NCBI RefSeq assembly: GCF_001952855.1
Contig: NZ_LPNO01000007.1
Location: forward strand, 1-64,000
Direction of reading: 5' to 3'
Length of the DNA stretch: 64,000 nt
Source of the DNA: Pseudomonas sp. ATCC PTA-122608
Lineage (GTDB): Bacteria; Pseudomonadota; Gammaproteobacteria; Pseudomonadales; Pseudomonadaceae
Shown one piece after another: positions 44,929-57,808 of this stretch (positions within the stretch are counted from its first letter, which is position 1; each line of letters starts with the position of its first letter). A program made the position numbers and the translations under genes. The notes below the pieces were generated by a model, which searched no databases, was not told the DNA's origin, and saw only the letters and a program-made list of their open reading frames with translations.

Positions 44929-45026
44929 GTAGGAGCGGGCTTGCCCGCGAAAAACGTCAACGATAACGCGGGCAACCTGAATAAATACATCGCCTTCAAG
45001 TTCTTCGCGAGCAAGCTCGCTCCTAC
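44929..45026. repeat. REPIN (gtaggagcgagcttgctcgcg type)
   Basis: gtaggagcgggcttgcccgcgaa and ttcgcgagcaagctcgctcctac are in inverted order with a ~50-bp spacer. The two arms differ at a few positions, so this copy is somewhat diverged. It lies between the dehydrogenase gene's 3' end and the cheV start. Confidence 0.85.
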
Positions 45027-45042
45027 ACACAACAAGCCGTGA

Positions 45043-46017
45043 TCAGCCCTTCCACACCTGCGGGTTCACCAGGTCCTGCGGACGCTGGCCCAGCAGCGCA
45101 CTGCGCAGGTTTTCCAGGGCACGGTTGGCCATGGCTTCGCGGGTCTCGTTAGTGGCCGAGCCGATGTGCGGCAGGGTCACGGCGTTGCTCAGTTGGAACA
45201 GTGGCGACTCCGACAACGGCTCCTGCTCATACACATCCAGGCCGGCACCACGGATGGTCTGGTTTTGCAGGGCCTCGATCAGCGCCGGTTCATCCACCAC
45301 CGGGCCACGGGAGATGTTCACCAGGATCGCACTGGACTTCATCAACCCCAGCTCGCGATGACTGATCAGGTGGCGGGTTTTCTCGCTCAACGGCACCACC
45401 AGGCAGACGAAATCCGCTTCGGCCAGCAACTGGTCGAGGCTGCGCAATTGCGCGCCGAGTTCCTGTTCCAGTTCGGTCTTGCGGCTGTTGCCGCTGTACA
45501 GGATCGGCATGTTGAAACCCAGGCGACCACGACGGGCAATAGCCGCGCCGATGTTGCCCATGCCGACGATGCCCAGGGTCTTGCCGTGTACATCACAGCC
45601 AAACAACGGCGCGCCGACACTGGCTTTCCACTGGCCAGCCTTGGTCCAGGCATCCAGTTCGGCGACCCGGCGGGCGCTGCTCATCAGCAGGGCGAAGGCC
45701 AGGTCGGCGGTGCTTTCGGTGAGCACATCGGGAGTGTTGGTGAGCATGATCCCGCGCTCATTGAAGTACGCCAGGTCGTAGTTGTCGTAGCCCACCGACA
45801 CACTGGAGACCACTTCCAGCTTGCTCGCGCCTTCCAGTTGCGCGCGGCCCAATTTGCGGCCTACGCCGATCAGCCCGTGGGCGTGCGGCAAAGCCTCATT
45901 GAACTGGGCATTGATGTCGCCCAGCTTTGGGTTAGGCGCAATAACGTCGAAATCCTGTTGCAGGCGTTCGATCATTTCCGGGGTGACGCGGCTGAAGGCG
46001 AGGACAGTCTTTTTCAT
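45043..46017 (-). CDS. D-2-hydroxyacid dehydrogenase (GhrB / 2-ketogluconate reductase type)
   Basis: 324 residues. Rossmann motif GIVGMGNIGAAIARRG (~145-160), substrate residues VVPLSEKTRHLIS (~200) and the catalytic LPHIGSATNETREAM (His ~283) match the GhrB/TkrA group, which reduces glyoxylate, hydroxypyruvate or 2-ketogluconate with NAD(P)H. The most similar Pseudomonas proteins start MKKTVLAFSR, so ATG 46017 is used; an ATG at 46032 is an alternative, and neither has a strong ribosome site. It is divergent from the OprD porin gene. Specific substrate not resolved. Confidence 0.9.
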   Translation of the reverse strand: MKKTVLAFSRVTPEMIERLQQDFDVIAPNPKLGDINAQFNEALPHAHGLIGVGRKLGRAQLEGASKLEVVSSVSVGYDNYDLAYFNERGIMLTNTPDVLTESTADLAFALLMSSARRVAELDAWTKAGQWKASVGAPLFGCDVHGKTLGIVGMGNIGAAIARRGRLGFNMPILYSGNSRKTELEQELGAQLRSLDQLLAEADFVCLVVPLSEKTRHLISHRELGLMKSSAILVNISRGPVVDEPALIEALQNQTIRGAGLDVYEQEPLSESPLFQLSNAVTLPHIGSATNETREAMANRALENLRSALLGQRPQDLVNPQVWKG

Positions 46018-46118
46018 GGAAGGCGGGCTCATCGACTACGTGGGAATGGCAAGCACGCTAACATTCTTGCGTGGGGTTGTCAGGACGCCCCGCGTCCACA
46101 CCACCAGACTGTTGCGAT

Positions 46119-46147
46119 TTGGGCAACAGTCATTATCTTGTTACACT
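46119..46147 (+). promoter_or_regulatory. Candidate sigma-70 promoter upstream of the porin leader
   Basis: TTGGGC (46119-46124), 17 bases, then TACACT (46142-46147), close to the TTGACA/TATAAT consensus with standard spacing. Start is predicted near 46154, giving a ~140-nt transcript up to the terminator at 46271-46298, or an mRNA leader of ~210 nt for the porin if read through. Confidence 0.45.
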
Positions 46148-46153
46148 CTGTAT

Positions 46154-46298
46154 CGCACCGCTCACCTGCGCTAATTTGTCGCATCGATGAGCGCAGCGGT
46201 TAAGACCGACCCGCTCTCCCCCGATTTCCCTCGACTTATTTCCAGGGCTCTACACTGGGAATCTGTCTTAAAGCCGCTGAGTTCAGCGGCTTTTTTTT
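46154..46298 (+). ncRNA. Possible small RNA or attenuated leader upstream of the OprD-type porin
   Basis: The interval between the candidate promoter and a strong rho-independent terminator contains no open frame with a ribosome site. It is either a short independent RNA or a 5' leader whose transcription is partly stopped before the porin gene. I do not recognise it as a named sRNA. The call rests only on promoter- and terminator-like sequence. Confidence 0.35.
46271..46298 (+). terminator. Rho-independent terminator in the porin leader
   Basis: AGCCGCTGA-GT-TCAGCGGCT is a perfect 9-bp stem with a 2-base centre (probably a 4-base loop after fraying), followed by eight T residues on the plus strand. 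No plus-strand gene precedes it, so it must end a non-coding transcript or attenuate the porin gene 68 bases downstream. Confidence 0.8.
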
Positions 46299-46365
46299 GC
46301 GCTGAAAAAAGGCCAGGAACCCCACAACACTGGCCGGTTTCGATTGACCCAAAGGAGCTCCACCG

Positions 46366-47688
46366 GTGAAAACCTCGCTGACGTTCACCCCGTTATTCCT
46401 CGCGATTGCTGCAACGATCGTTCCCCTTGCCCACGCGGCAGACACCCCGACCGCCGACGGTTTCGTCGAAGGTTCCAGCTTCAAGATCAACACTCGCAAC
46501 TACTACATGAACCGCGACCGTCGCGACATTCACACCGATGACAGCAAGGAATGGGGCCAGGGCATCATCGGCATTTTCGAATCAGGCTACACCCCAGGCA
46601 CCGTCGGCTTCGGCCTGGACGCCAACGCCATGCTCGGCCTCAAGCTCGACGGCGGTGGCGGCACCGACGGTTCCAGCATCCTGCCGGTGAGCTCCGGCAA
46701 TGGTAAAGCGCCTGGCTCGTTCTCCACCGCCGGCGCGACCCTGAAAATGCGTGCCTTCGACACCGAACTGAAAGCCGGCGACCTGTTCCTCAACAACCCG
46801 GTAATTGCCGGCGGCATGACCCGCATGCTGCCGCAGACCTTCCGCGGTGTGAGCCTGACCAACCACAGCCTGGACGGCTGGATGTTCGAAGGCGGCCAGG
46901 CCAGCTTCACCAAGCTCTACAACCAGAGCGGCCACCGGCGGATCGGCACCAGCTACGGCGCCTTGCCCAACGGTGAAGACAGCCAGCACATGGACTGGGC
47001 CGGCGTGTCCTTCAGCGGCCTGCCGGGACTGACCAGCAACCTGTACGCGTCCGAACTCAAGGACATCTGGAACCAGTACTACTACGACCTGGACTACACT
47101 TGGCAACTGAACGAACTGGTCAGCCTCAACCCGGGCCTGCACTACTACCACACCCAGGACACCGGCAAAGCCCTGCTGGGTAATATCGACAACAACACCT
47201 ACAGCCTGCATTTCACAGTCGGCGTCGGCAATCACACCGTGACCGCCGCCTACCAGCGGGTCAACGGCAACACCCCGTTCGACTACATCAGCCAGGGCGA
47301 CAGCGTTTACCTGGACAACTCCCAGCAATACTCAGACTTCAACGGCCCCAACGAACGCTCGTGGAAGCTCAAGTACGCCTATGACTTCGTCGGGCTGGGC
47401 CTGCCAGGCCTGACCTCGGCGGTGTCGTACATCAGCGGCAAGACCGACCTGACCACCGTCGACCCGGACAGCCGTGGTTACTCATCCTGGTACAGCGCCG
47501 ACGGCAAGAACGCCAAGCACTGGGAACGGGACATCGACCTCAAGTACGTGGTGCAAGGCGGCAAGGCCAAGGACCTGGCTGTACGCCTGCAGTGGGCAAC
47601 CAATCGCGGCGGCAATGGCTACGCGGCAGTGGACCGGGACGTGGATGAATACCGCGTGATCGTCGACTACCCGATTGACGTTTTTTAA
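46366..47688 (+). CDS. OprD-family outer-membrane porin
   Basis: 440 residues with a signal peptide ([19 protein letters not shown], cleavage near residue 24). The mature start [26 protein letters not shown] is the characteristic OprD N-terminus. The protein ends with beta-strand pattern and aromatic Phe ([10 protein letters not shown]). OprD-type porins import specific small solutes such as basic amino acids, dipeptides or organic acids; the substrate cannot be read from sequence. The GTG at 46366 has AAGGAG eight bases upstream. A terminator hairpin lies in the leader. Confidence 0.92.
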   Translation: MKTSLTFTPLFLAIAATIVPLAHAADTPTADGFVEGSSFKINTRNYYMNRDRRDIHTDDSKEWGQGIIGIFESGYTPGTVGFGLDANAMLGLKLDGGGGTDGSSILPVSSGNGKAPGSFSTAGATLKMRAFDTELKAGDLFLNNPVIAGGMTRMLPQTFRGVSLTNHSLDGWMFEGGQASFTKLYNQSGHRRIGTSYGALPNGEDSQHMDWAGVSFSGLPGLTSNLYASELKDIWNQYYYDLDYTWQLNELVSLNPGLHYYHTQDTGKALLGNIDNNTYSLHFTVGVGNHTVTAAYQRVNGNTPFDYISQGDSVYLDNSQQYSDFNGPNERSWKLKYAYDFVGLGLPGLTSAVSYISGKTDLTTVDPDSRGYSSWYSADGKNAKHWERDIDLKYVVQGGKAKDLAVRLQWATNRGGNGYAAVDRDVDEYRVIVDYPIDVF

Positions 47689-47774
47689 CCTTCAAGTTTT
47701 CTTTTAGCGGCGACGACTTATTTTTCACAGCATGGAACTAAACTGCCAGCATCTTGAGTGCCGAAGCCAGTCCC

Positions 47775-49268
47775 ATGAGTGAACGCCGCGCCTTTACCCA
47801 GCCTGCACGCCCGGAGCTTTTGCTGATTCTGGGCAGTGGCCTTACCGTCATCCTGATCGTGATCATCGTTGCCGTACTGCTGACTCGCGAACACGCCAGC
47901 GCCCTGCAGGCGGCCAAGCGCTCCACCAGCAACATCACCCAACTGATCAACGCCGACGTATTGCGTAACGTCGAGCTCTACGACCTGGCCCTGAACGGCC
48001 TGATCACCGCAACCACCCGCCATGACTTGCCGCAGGTTTCCGCCGAAGTGCTGCATATGGTGCAGTTCGACCAGTCCACTGCTGCGCCTTTCAAAGGTGA
48101 AGTCCTGCTGCTGGACAAGGCCGGCGCGGTCACCGCCGACTCCTCGACGCTGACCCCCACGTCGCGCAACTTCGCCAACCGCGACTATTTCCAGGTCCAC
48201 CAGCAGAACCCCGATGCGGGTCTGTTCATCAGCCGGCCCTTCAAGATCCATTGCGACTGCGATCAAGTCTGGCGCATCGCATTCAGCCGCCGGGTGCCCG
48301 GGCCCAACGGCGAATTTGCCGGTGTGGCGGTGGCGACCATGCGCCTGGCGTATTTCGACCAGTTGTTCAATAGCCTCACCATCGGCAGCGGCAGCAGCAT
48401 CAACCTGGTGAACAACGACGGCATTCTGCTTGCCCAGCAACCCCTGCTCGAAAGCGACATGATCAACAAGGACCTGAGCGCGCGGCCTAACTTCAAAAGA
48501 ATGCTGCGTGAAGGCAGCGGCAGTTTCAGCGCCATCTCCACCGTCAGTGGCACGCAACGGCTGTACACCTTCACCAGCGTCGGCGCGCTGCCGCTGATTG
48601 TGGTGGTGGCGCTGTCCAGCGATGACGTGTTTGCCGCCTGGAGGCGTGCCGCCGTACTGATCAGTGGCGCCACCGGTGTGCTGTGTATAGGCCTGCTGTG
48701 GCTGACCTGGATGCTGCGCCGGGAACTGCGCCGCCGCTATCGCGCCGAGAAGGTGTTGTCGGAACTGGCGGCCACCGACGCCCTCACCGGCTTGGCCAAC
48801 CGCCGCACCCTCGACCAGCGCCTGCGCCTGGAATGGGAGCGCGCGCAACGCTCGGGCGAACCACTGGCATTGCTGATGATCGACGTCGACCACTTCAAGA
48901 CCTTCAACGACCGCCATGGCCATCAAGGCGGTGACGAGGCATTGCGCAACGTAGCCCGGGTCATCGGCAGCAATATTCGTCGCCCCGCCGACCTTGCGGC
49001 CCGTTACGGCGGCGAAGAGTTCGCGGTGATCCTGCCGGATACCGACGACGAAGGCGCGAGCATCATCGCCGAGCATATCCGCAGCGCGGTGGAGCACTTG
49101 CCACCGGCAGACGGGGACGCGCTGTCAGTCACCGTCAGCGTCGGCCTCAGTACCTGGGACAAACGCAGCCGTGGCTCACTCGAAGAGCTGATGCTGAGCG
49201 CCGACCGGGCGCTGTATGACGCCAAGCACTCCGGGCGCAACCGCACCGTTCACAGCCAGACCACATGA
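47775..49268 (+). CDS. Membrane diguanylate cyclase with periplasmic sensor (paralogue 1)
   Basis: 497 residues. TM helix at ~15-36, a periplasmic domain (~40-290) of dCache type, TM helix at ~292-312 (AAVLISGATGVLCIGLLWLTW), then a GGDEF domain. The catalytic site is intact as GGEEF at 412-416, with the RxxD inhibitory site RPAD at 403-406, so it should make c-di-GMP and be product-inhibited. The GTP region is LTGLANRRTLDQRL. The start ATG 47775 is preferred over a TTG at 47754; the ribosome site is weak. It lies 51 bp before a close paralogue. Confidence 0.92.
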   Translation: MSERRAFTQPARPELLLILGSGLTVILIVIIVAVLLTREHASALQAAKRSTSNITQLINADVLRNVELYDLALNGLITATTRHDLPQVSAEVLHMVQFDQSTAAPFKGEVLLLDKAGAVTADSSTLTPTSRNFANRDYFQVHQQNPDAGLFISRPFKIHCDCDQVWRIAFSRRVPGPNGEFAGVAVATMRLAYFDQLFNSLTIGSGSSINLVNNDGILLAQQPLLESDMINKDLSARPNFKRMLREGSGSFSAISTVSGTQRLYTFTSVGALPLIVVVALSSDDVFAAWRRAAVLISGATGVLCIGLLWLTWMLRRELRRRYRAEKVLSELAATDALTGLANRRTLDQRLRLEWERAQRSGEPLALLMIDVDHFKTFNDRHGHQGGDEALRNVARVIGSNIRRPADLAARYGGEEFAVILPDTDDEGASIIAEHIRSAVEHLPPADGDALSVTVSVGLSTWDKRSRGSLEELMLSADRALYDAKHSGRNRTVHSQTT

Positions 49269-49319
49269 GCCGTTATCAGCAACTACGCTAAAGGCATCCT
49301 CGAAGCAGAAGTACGCCCG

Positions 49320-50819
49320 ATGAGCCCAAGCACCACCCGTCCGCCCCGTCCTACCCACCGCCCGGAGCTGCTGCTGATCATCGGCAGTTGTGTCACGGTG
49401 CTGCTGATCCTGCTGGTGGTCGCCGTGTTGCTGACCCGCGAACACGCCAACAGCTTGCAGGCGGCCCAGCGCAGCGCCAATAACATCACCCAACTGATCG
49501 ACGCCGACGTACTGCGCAACGTCGAGCTGTACGACTTATCGATCAAGGGCCTGATCGCAGCGACCGAACGCAGTGATTTGGCAGGTGTATCGGCGAGCAT
49601 CCGCCACTTGGTGCTGTTCGACCGTTCGGAAGCAGCGCCGTACAAGGGCGACATCCTGCTGCTGGACAAGGCCGGCGAGGTGATTGCCGATTCCTCGTTG
49701 CTGACGCCTAAAGCCGCCAACTTCGCCGACCGTGATTACTTTCAGGCTCACCGACAGAACCCCGACCTGGGCCTGTTTATCAGCCGGCCCTTCATGGCGC
49801 GCTGCGTGTGTGAGGACCAATGGCGCGTCGCATTCAGCCGTCGGGTTTCCGGGCCTGACGGGCGATTCCTCGGGGTTGCCGTGGCGTCCATGCGCCTGTC
49901 GTATTTCCAGCAACTGTTCCGCAGCCTGAATATTGGAAACGACAGCACCATCAACCTGATCAACCAGCAGGGCATCCTGCTGGCCCAAGAGCCGTTGCTG
50001 GAACGGGACATGATCGACAAGGACCTCAGTCAGCGCCCCAACGTCGCTCGCATCCTGCAAGAGCGCGACGGCAACTTTCGTGGTACCTCAAGTGTGGATG
50101 AGGAAAAACGCCTCTACACCTTCTCGACTGTGGGGGATTTACCGCTGGTCGTCGTCGTAGGCTTGTCGACAGAGGAAATATTCGCGCCCTGGAAGCGTGC
50201 AGCGCTGCTGATCAGCGGCGCTACCGGGGTTTTGTGCATTGGCCTGTTATGGCTGACCTGGATGCTCTGCATGGAGCTGCGCAGGCGCCATCGCGCCGAG
50301 CAGGTACTGTCAGAACTGGCAGCCACCGATGCGCTCACCGGCCTGGCCAACCGCCGCACGCTGGACCAGCGCCTGCGCCTGGAATGGGACCGCGCCCAGC
50401 GTTCAGGCGAGCCATTGACGGTGCTGATGATCGATGTGGACCACTTCAAGGCCTTCAACGACCGACATGGCCATCAAGGTGGCGACGAGGCATTGCGCAC
50501 GGTGGCGCAGGTAATCGACGGCAATATCCGCCGCCCTGCTGACCTCGCGGCTCGCTATGGTGGCGAAGAATTTGCGGTGGTGCTGCCGCATACCGACAGC
50601 CAGGGCGCGTTGTTGATTGCTGAACATATCCGCAGCAGCGTTGAGCACCTGCCGCGGGTGGGCGGGGATACTGTGCCGATTACCGTCAGCATTGGCCTGA
50701 GTACCTGGACCAAAAATAGCCGTATCACACTGGAGGAGTTACTGCTGAGCGCCGACCAGGCGCTGTATGAAGCCAAGCACACCGGGCGCAATCGCGTTGT
50801 TGATGCTGCCACGCTGTGA
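49320..50819 (+). CDS. Membrane diguanylate cyclase with periplasmic sensor (paralogue 2, tandem duplicate)
   Basis: 499 residues with the same architecture as the preceding gene. Long stretches match, for example REHA-SLQAA, DVLRNVELYDL, the FISRPF region and the GGDEF domain. GGEEF is at 414-418 with RPAD nine residues before it. The periplasmic domain has diverged more than the cyclase domain, which suggests the two respond to different ligands but give the same output. c-di-GMP made in the cell could in principle activate Alg44, but no specific link is shown. A repeat with hairpins follows the stop. Confidence 0.92.
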   Translation: MSPSTTRPPRPTHRPELLLIIGSCVTVLLILLVVAVLLTREHANSLQAAQRSANNITQLIDADVLRNVELYDLSIKGLIAATERSDLAGVSASIRHLVLFDRSEAAPYKGDILLLDKAGEVIADSSLLTPKAANFADRDYFQAHRQNPDLGLFISRPFMARCVCEDQWRVAFSRRVSGPDGRFLGVAVASMRLSYFQQLFRSLNIGNDSTINLINQQGILLAQEPLLERDMIDKDLSQRPNVARILQERDGNFRGTSSVDEEKRLYTFSTVGDLPLVVVVGLSTEEIFAPWKRAALLISGATGVLCIGLLWLTWMLCMELRRRHRAEQVLSELAATDALTGLANRRTLDQRLRLEWDRAQRSGEPLTVLMIDVDHFKAFNDRHGHQGGDEALRTVAQVIDGNIRRPADLAARYGGEEFAVVLPHTDSQGALLIAEHIRSSVEHLPRVGGDTVPITVSIGLSTWTKNSRITLEELLLSADQALYEAKHTGRNRVVDAATL

Positions 50820-50843
50820 TGGTGGCAAGCGTGTCAATAAAGC

Positions 50844-50916
50844 GAGACGCGGAGCGTCTCTGGCAGCATTCCCACGCATAGCGTGGGAATGATCAAAACG
50901 CGCCATGCCTGGCGCA
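50844..50916. repeat. Hairpin-rich intergenic repeat
   Basis: Three adjacent hairpins: GAGACGC-GGA-GCGTCTC (50844-50860), ATTCCCACGC-ATA-GCGTGGGAAT (50868-50890) and GCGCCA-tgcc-TGGCGC (50900-50915). The second motif is a frequent intergenic repeat in fluorescent pseudomonads. It lies between the convergent diguanylate cyclase and lpxC genes. Confidence 0.65.
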
Positions 50917-50919
50917 CAT

Positions 50920-50950
50920 AAAAAAAGGCCACCCGAAGGCAGCCTTTAAA
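50920..50950 (-). terminator. Rho-independent terminator of lpxC
   Basis: On the minus strand AAAGGCTGCC-TTCG-GGTGGCCTTT is followed by a T-run (the plus strand reads aaaaaaaggccacccgaaggcagccttt). It lies 25 bases after the lpxC stop and ends the dcw/lpxC transcript. Confidence 0.85.
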
Positions 50951-50974
50951 AACAAAAGGAAAGAGAGTTGTTAC

Positions 50975-51922
<948 letters not shown>

Positions 51923-51998
51923 TCAACAAAGGCTGGCGATAATAGCAGACCAGACCTTTGCTGAACACCAATCACCTTCATAGCCCTGATACATTCCA

Positions 51999-53195
51999 TT
52001 AATCGGCCTGACGACGCAGGAAAGCCGGGATGTCCAGGTAGTCCAGGTCATCTTGCGGATTCGGGCTACGGGACGCAGCAGCACCGGCCTGAGCCTGGTT
52101 GCGCATCACGGTCGGACGATCCAGGTCACGATAGTTCACAGACGGCAGTTCCTGGCGCGAAGGCGCTGGAGCGGCAGCTTGCTGGCTGGCGTGGCTGGTA
52201 TGGACGGTATTGTCGATCACCTTTACAGGCTTCTCGATTTTTGCACCCAGGCCGGTAGCAACAACGGTCACGTGCAGTTCGTCGCGCATGTCCGGATCGA
52301 TAACAGTACCGACCTTGACCATGGCGTGCTCGGAAGCGAAGGCTTCGATGATGCTACCCACGTCGGAGTACTCACCCAGGGACAGGTCAGGACCGGCGGT
52401 GATATTCACCAGGATGCCGCGTGCACCTTGCAGGTTCACGTCTTCCAGCAACGGGTTGCGGATGGCCGCTTCAGTGGCTTCACGTGCACGGTTCGGACCG
52501 CTGGCGCAGCCAGTGCCCATCATCGCCATGCCCATTTCGCTCATCACGGTACGTACGTCGGCAAAGTCGACGTTGATCATGCCCGGACGCTTGATGATGT
52601 CGGAGATACCGCGAACGGCACCGGCCAGTACATCGTCAGCCTTGGCGAAAGCCGACAGCAGGCTTGCGTCCTTACCGAGGATGGTCAGCAGCTTCTCGTT
52701 GGGAATGGTGATCAACGAGTCGACGCTTTCGGACAGCAGACGGATGCCTTCATCGGCGATCTGCATGCGCTTGCGACCTTCGAACGGGAAAGGACGAGTC
52801 ACGACGGCAACCGTCAGGATCCCCATTTCCTTGGCCACTTCGGCAATGATCGGCGCAGCACCGGTACCGGTACCACCGCCCATGCCCGTGGTGATGAACA
52901 CCATGTTGGTGCCTTGCAGCACTTCAGCAATGCGCTCGCGGTCTTCCAGAGCGGCTTGACGGCCGACTTCCGGATTCGCGCCGGCACCCAGGCCCTTGGT
53001 CACGGCTGTGCCCAATTGCAGGATGGTGCGTGCACCGATGCTTTTGAGGGCCTGGGCGTCAGTGTTGGCGCAGATGAATTCAACGCCTTCAATGTTGCTC
53101 TTGACCATATGGTTGACAGCGTTGCCGCCGCCACCGCCGACGCCGATCACTTTGATGACCGGGCTTGCGGGGATGTTGTCTACGAGTTCGAACAT
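51999..53195 (-). CDS. ftsZ: Cell division GTPase FtsZ
   Basis: 398 residues. Tubulin-like GTPase with the signature GGGTGTG at 106-112 and the T7 synergy region GFADVRTVMSEMG (~205). The C-terminal peptide is LDYLDIPAFLRRQAD, the FtsA/ZipA-binding tail, preceded by a Gln/Ala/Pro-rich linker (~320-380). It polymerises at midcell as the Z ring that recruits the divisome. The plus strand opposite ftsA/ftsQ has a long open frame of no significance. It lies 65 bp after ftsA; several promoters for ftsZ normally lie within upstream genes. Confidence 0.98.
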   Translation of the reverse strand: MFELVDNIPASPVIKVIGVGGGGGNAVNHMVKSNIEGVEFICANTDAQALKSIGARTILQLGTAVTKGLGAGANPEVGRQAALEDRERIAEVLQGTNMVFITTGMGGGTGTGAAPIIAEVAKEMGILTVAVVTRPFPFEGRKRMQIADEGIRLLSESVDSLITIPNEKLLTILGKDASLLSAFAKADDVLAGAVRGISDIIKRPGMINVDFADVRTVMSEMGMAMMGTGCASGPNRAREATEAAIRNPLLEDVNLQGARGILVNITAGPDLSLGEYSDVGSIIEAFASEHAMVKVGTVIDPDMRDELHVTVVATGLGAKIEKPVKVIDNTVHTSHASQQAAAPAPSRQELPSVNYRDLDRPTVMRNQAQAGAAASRSPNPQDDLDYLDIPAFLRRQAD

Positions 53196-53260
53196 TTTCC
53201 CTCTCCTTTCATTTCTCTAGTTTTTTCGCCTACTACTTGAAACGGTGTTGCGGTAAATCT

Positions 53261-54523
53261 TTAGAAATTGCCTTTCACCCAAGCCTGCAACCGCTCGAAC
53301 AACGGCGCTTTCGCTTCGTCGTCGCTTCTGTAGCTGTCGCGGTTGCTCGGGCCCGACAGGGAAATGCCGTCGGTCTGCTTTTGCAGCCCGTACAACAGCA
53401 AGCCCACACCGGTGGAATAAATCGGGTTGCGCACTACGTCGCCCAGGCCCTTGACGCCATGGGGCACGCCCAGGCGGACAGGCATGTGGAAGATTTCCTC
53501 AGCCAACTCGACCGCGCCTTCCATCTTCGAGGTGCCACCGGTCAGCACGATGCCGGCCGGGATCAAATCTTCGTAGCCGCTGCGGCGCAGTTCAGCCTGG
53601 ATCAGGGTGAACAGTTCGTCGTAGCGCGGTTCGACCACTTCGGCCAACGCCTGGCGCGACAGTTCGCGCGGTGGACGGTCGCCCACGCTCGGCACCTTGA
53701 TGGTTTCACCGGCACCGGCCAGCTTGGCCAGGGCGCAGGCGTAACGGATCTTGATTTCTTCGGCGTACTGGGTCGGTGTGCGCAACGCCATGGCGATGTC
53801 GTTGGTCACTTGGTCACCGGCAATCGGGATCACGGCGGTGTGACGGATCGCACCCTCGGTGAAGATCGCGATGTCTGTGGTGCCGCCGCCGATGTCCACC
53901 AGGCACACGCCCAGTTCTTTTTCGTCGTCGGTCAGTACCGAATACGCGGAGGCAAGCTGCTCGAGAATGATGTCGTCGATTTCCAGGCCGCAGCGGCGCA
54001 CGCATTTTTCAATGTTCTGTGCCGCGTTGACGGCGCAGGTCACTACGTGAACCTTGGCTTCCAGACGAACGCCCGACATGCCCAGGGGCTCGCGAACGCC
54101 TTCCTGGTTGTCGATCACGTAGTCCTGCGGCAGCGTGTGCAGCACGCGCTGGTCAGCCGGGATCGCCACGGCTTGCGCTGCGTCGAGTACCCGCTCCAGG
54201 TCAGCCGAGCTGACTTCACGGTCGCGAATCGCCACGATGCCGTGGGAATTCAGGCTGCGGATGTGGTTGCCGGCAACACCGACAAATGCCGAGTGAATCC
54301 GGCAACCGGCCATCAGCTGCGCTTCTTCGATGGCGCGCTGGATCGATTGCACGGTGGATTCAATATTCACCACCACGCCCTTCTTCAGGCCCCGGGACGG
54401 ATGCGTGCCGATTCCGACGATTTCCAGCGTGCCGTCGTCCGCGACCTCGCCTACCAGCGCCACCACCTTGGAGGTGCCGATATCCAGACCGACGATCATT
54501 TTGCCGCTTTGCACGTTTGCCAT
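53261..54523 (-). CDS. ftsA: Cell division protein FtsA
   Basis: 420 residues. Actin-like ATPase: phosphate-1 GLDIGTSKVVALVGE near residue 10, phosphate-2 CLVDIGGGTTDIAIF near 205-218 and adenosine motif VLTGGTSKMEGAVELAEE near 335. The C-terminal amphipathic helix (LFERLQAWVKGNF) tethers FtsZ filaments to the membrane. It is 15 bp downstream of ftsQ, in the conserved ftsQAZ order. Confidence 0.97.
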   Translation of the reverse strand: MANVQSGKMIVGLDIGTSKVVALVGEVADDGTLEIVGIGTHPSRGLKKGVVVNIESTVQSIQRAIEEAQLMAGCRIHSAFVGVAGNHIRSLNSHGIVAIRDREVSSADLERVLDAAQAVAIPADQRVLHTLPQDYVIDNQEGVREPLGMSGVRLEAKVHVVTCAVNAAQNIEKCVRRCGLEIDDIILEQLASAYSVLTDDEKELGVCLVDIGGGTTDIAIFTEGAIRHTAVIPIAGDQVTNDIAMALRTPTQYAEEIKIRYACALAKLAGAGETIKVPSVGDRPPRELSRQALAEVVEPRYDELFTLIQAELRRSGYEDLIPAGIVLTGGTSKMEGAVELAEEIFHMPVRLGVPHGVKGLGDVVRNPIYSTGVGLLLYGLQKQTDGISLSGPSNRDSYRSDDEAKAPLFERLQAWVKGNF

Positions 54524-54538
54524 GGGTCCTGCCTCTTC

Positions 54539-55405
54539 TTAATTCTTCGCGACAGCAGGTTGCGCTGCCGTGGGCGCCGCAGGGGCCCGCCAGCCGACGG
54601 CAAGGCCGTTGGCGTAACGCAGGTCGATGCTCGCAATGTTCGTAATCTGTTCTTTCAAGGTCTTTTCATAGATGGCGATAAAACGGCGCATCTTTTCCAC
54701 CAGGTTGCCGCGTCCCAGCAACAACTCGATGCCCGGGCCGGAACTGCCTGCGCCCGTGGTCAAAAACCAGCTGCCCCGCTCGCGCAATTCCAGTCGCGCA
54801 ATCGAGAAACCCAACGGCCGCAGCATCTGGCTCAACGCCTGGTACTGCTGCATCACTTGCTGTTGCGCCCGCTGCGGCCCGAACAACTGCGGCAGGTGCT
54901 CGTAATTCGCCACTTCGCGAGGCGCAAATGCCTGGCCCTGGTTGTTCAACAACTGTCCATCGCCCCAACGGGCCACGGGCAGTTGTTCTTCCAGGCGGAT
55001 CGTTACCTGATCCGGCCACACGCGACGAACTTCGGCGTGGGCAATCCATGGCATCTGTTCCAGCTCGGAACGCATGCCTGCCAGGTCGATGGTGAAGAAG
55101 CTCGACGCCACAAACGGGGCGATTCGCTGCTGCACGGCTTGCTGGCTGATGTAACTCAAGTCGCCCTGCACGCTGATCTTGGTGATCGGCCGGTCGGCAT
55201 ACGGCAGCAGACGCTGGGCGCCTTCGTACGTACCAAACCCCAACGCCACCAGAATCACCGGCCAGAACAGCGCCTTCAGAAAACCAAAATTGGCTTTCGG
55301 CATGCGCGCCGACATCGGCTCTTTAGCCACCATTCGGCTGGCACCACGCGGTACCGGCTTGCGGCCGGGAGCGGGTTGCTGATGACGAAGCGATGCGCCG
55401 TTCAT
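54539..55405 (-). CDS. ftsQ: Cell division protein FtsQ
   Basis: 288 residues. Short cytoplasmic tail rich in Arg/Pro/Lys, one membrane segment at about 42-58 ([19 protein letters not shown]), a POTRA domain ([20 protein letters not shown], ~75-145) and a beta domain. It links FtsA/FtsZ-side proteins to FtsB/FtsL at the divisome. The ATG at 55405 has GAGG eight bases upstream; an open frame reaching 55480 is a read-through into the ddlB end. ddlB stops four bases before this start. Confidence 0.95.
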   Translation of the reverse strand: MNGASLRHQQPAPGRKPVPRGASRMVAKEPMSARMPKANFGFLKALFWPVILVALGFGTYEGAQRLLPYADRPITKISVQGDLSYISQQAVQQRIAPFVASSFFTIDLAGMRSELEQMPWIAHAEVRRVWPDQVTIRLEEQLPVARWGDGQLLNNQGQAFAPREVANYEHLPQLFGPQRAQQQVMQQYQALSQMLRPLGFSIARLELRERGSWFLTTGAGSSGPGIELLLGRGNLVEKMRRFIAIYEKTLKEQITNIASIDLRYANGLAVGWRAPAAPTAAQPAVAKN

Positions 55406-55409
55406 GGTC

Positions 55410-57800
<2,391 letters not shown>

Positions 57801-57808
<8 letters not shown>

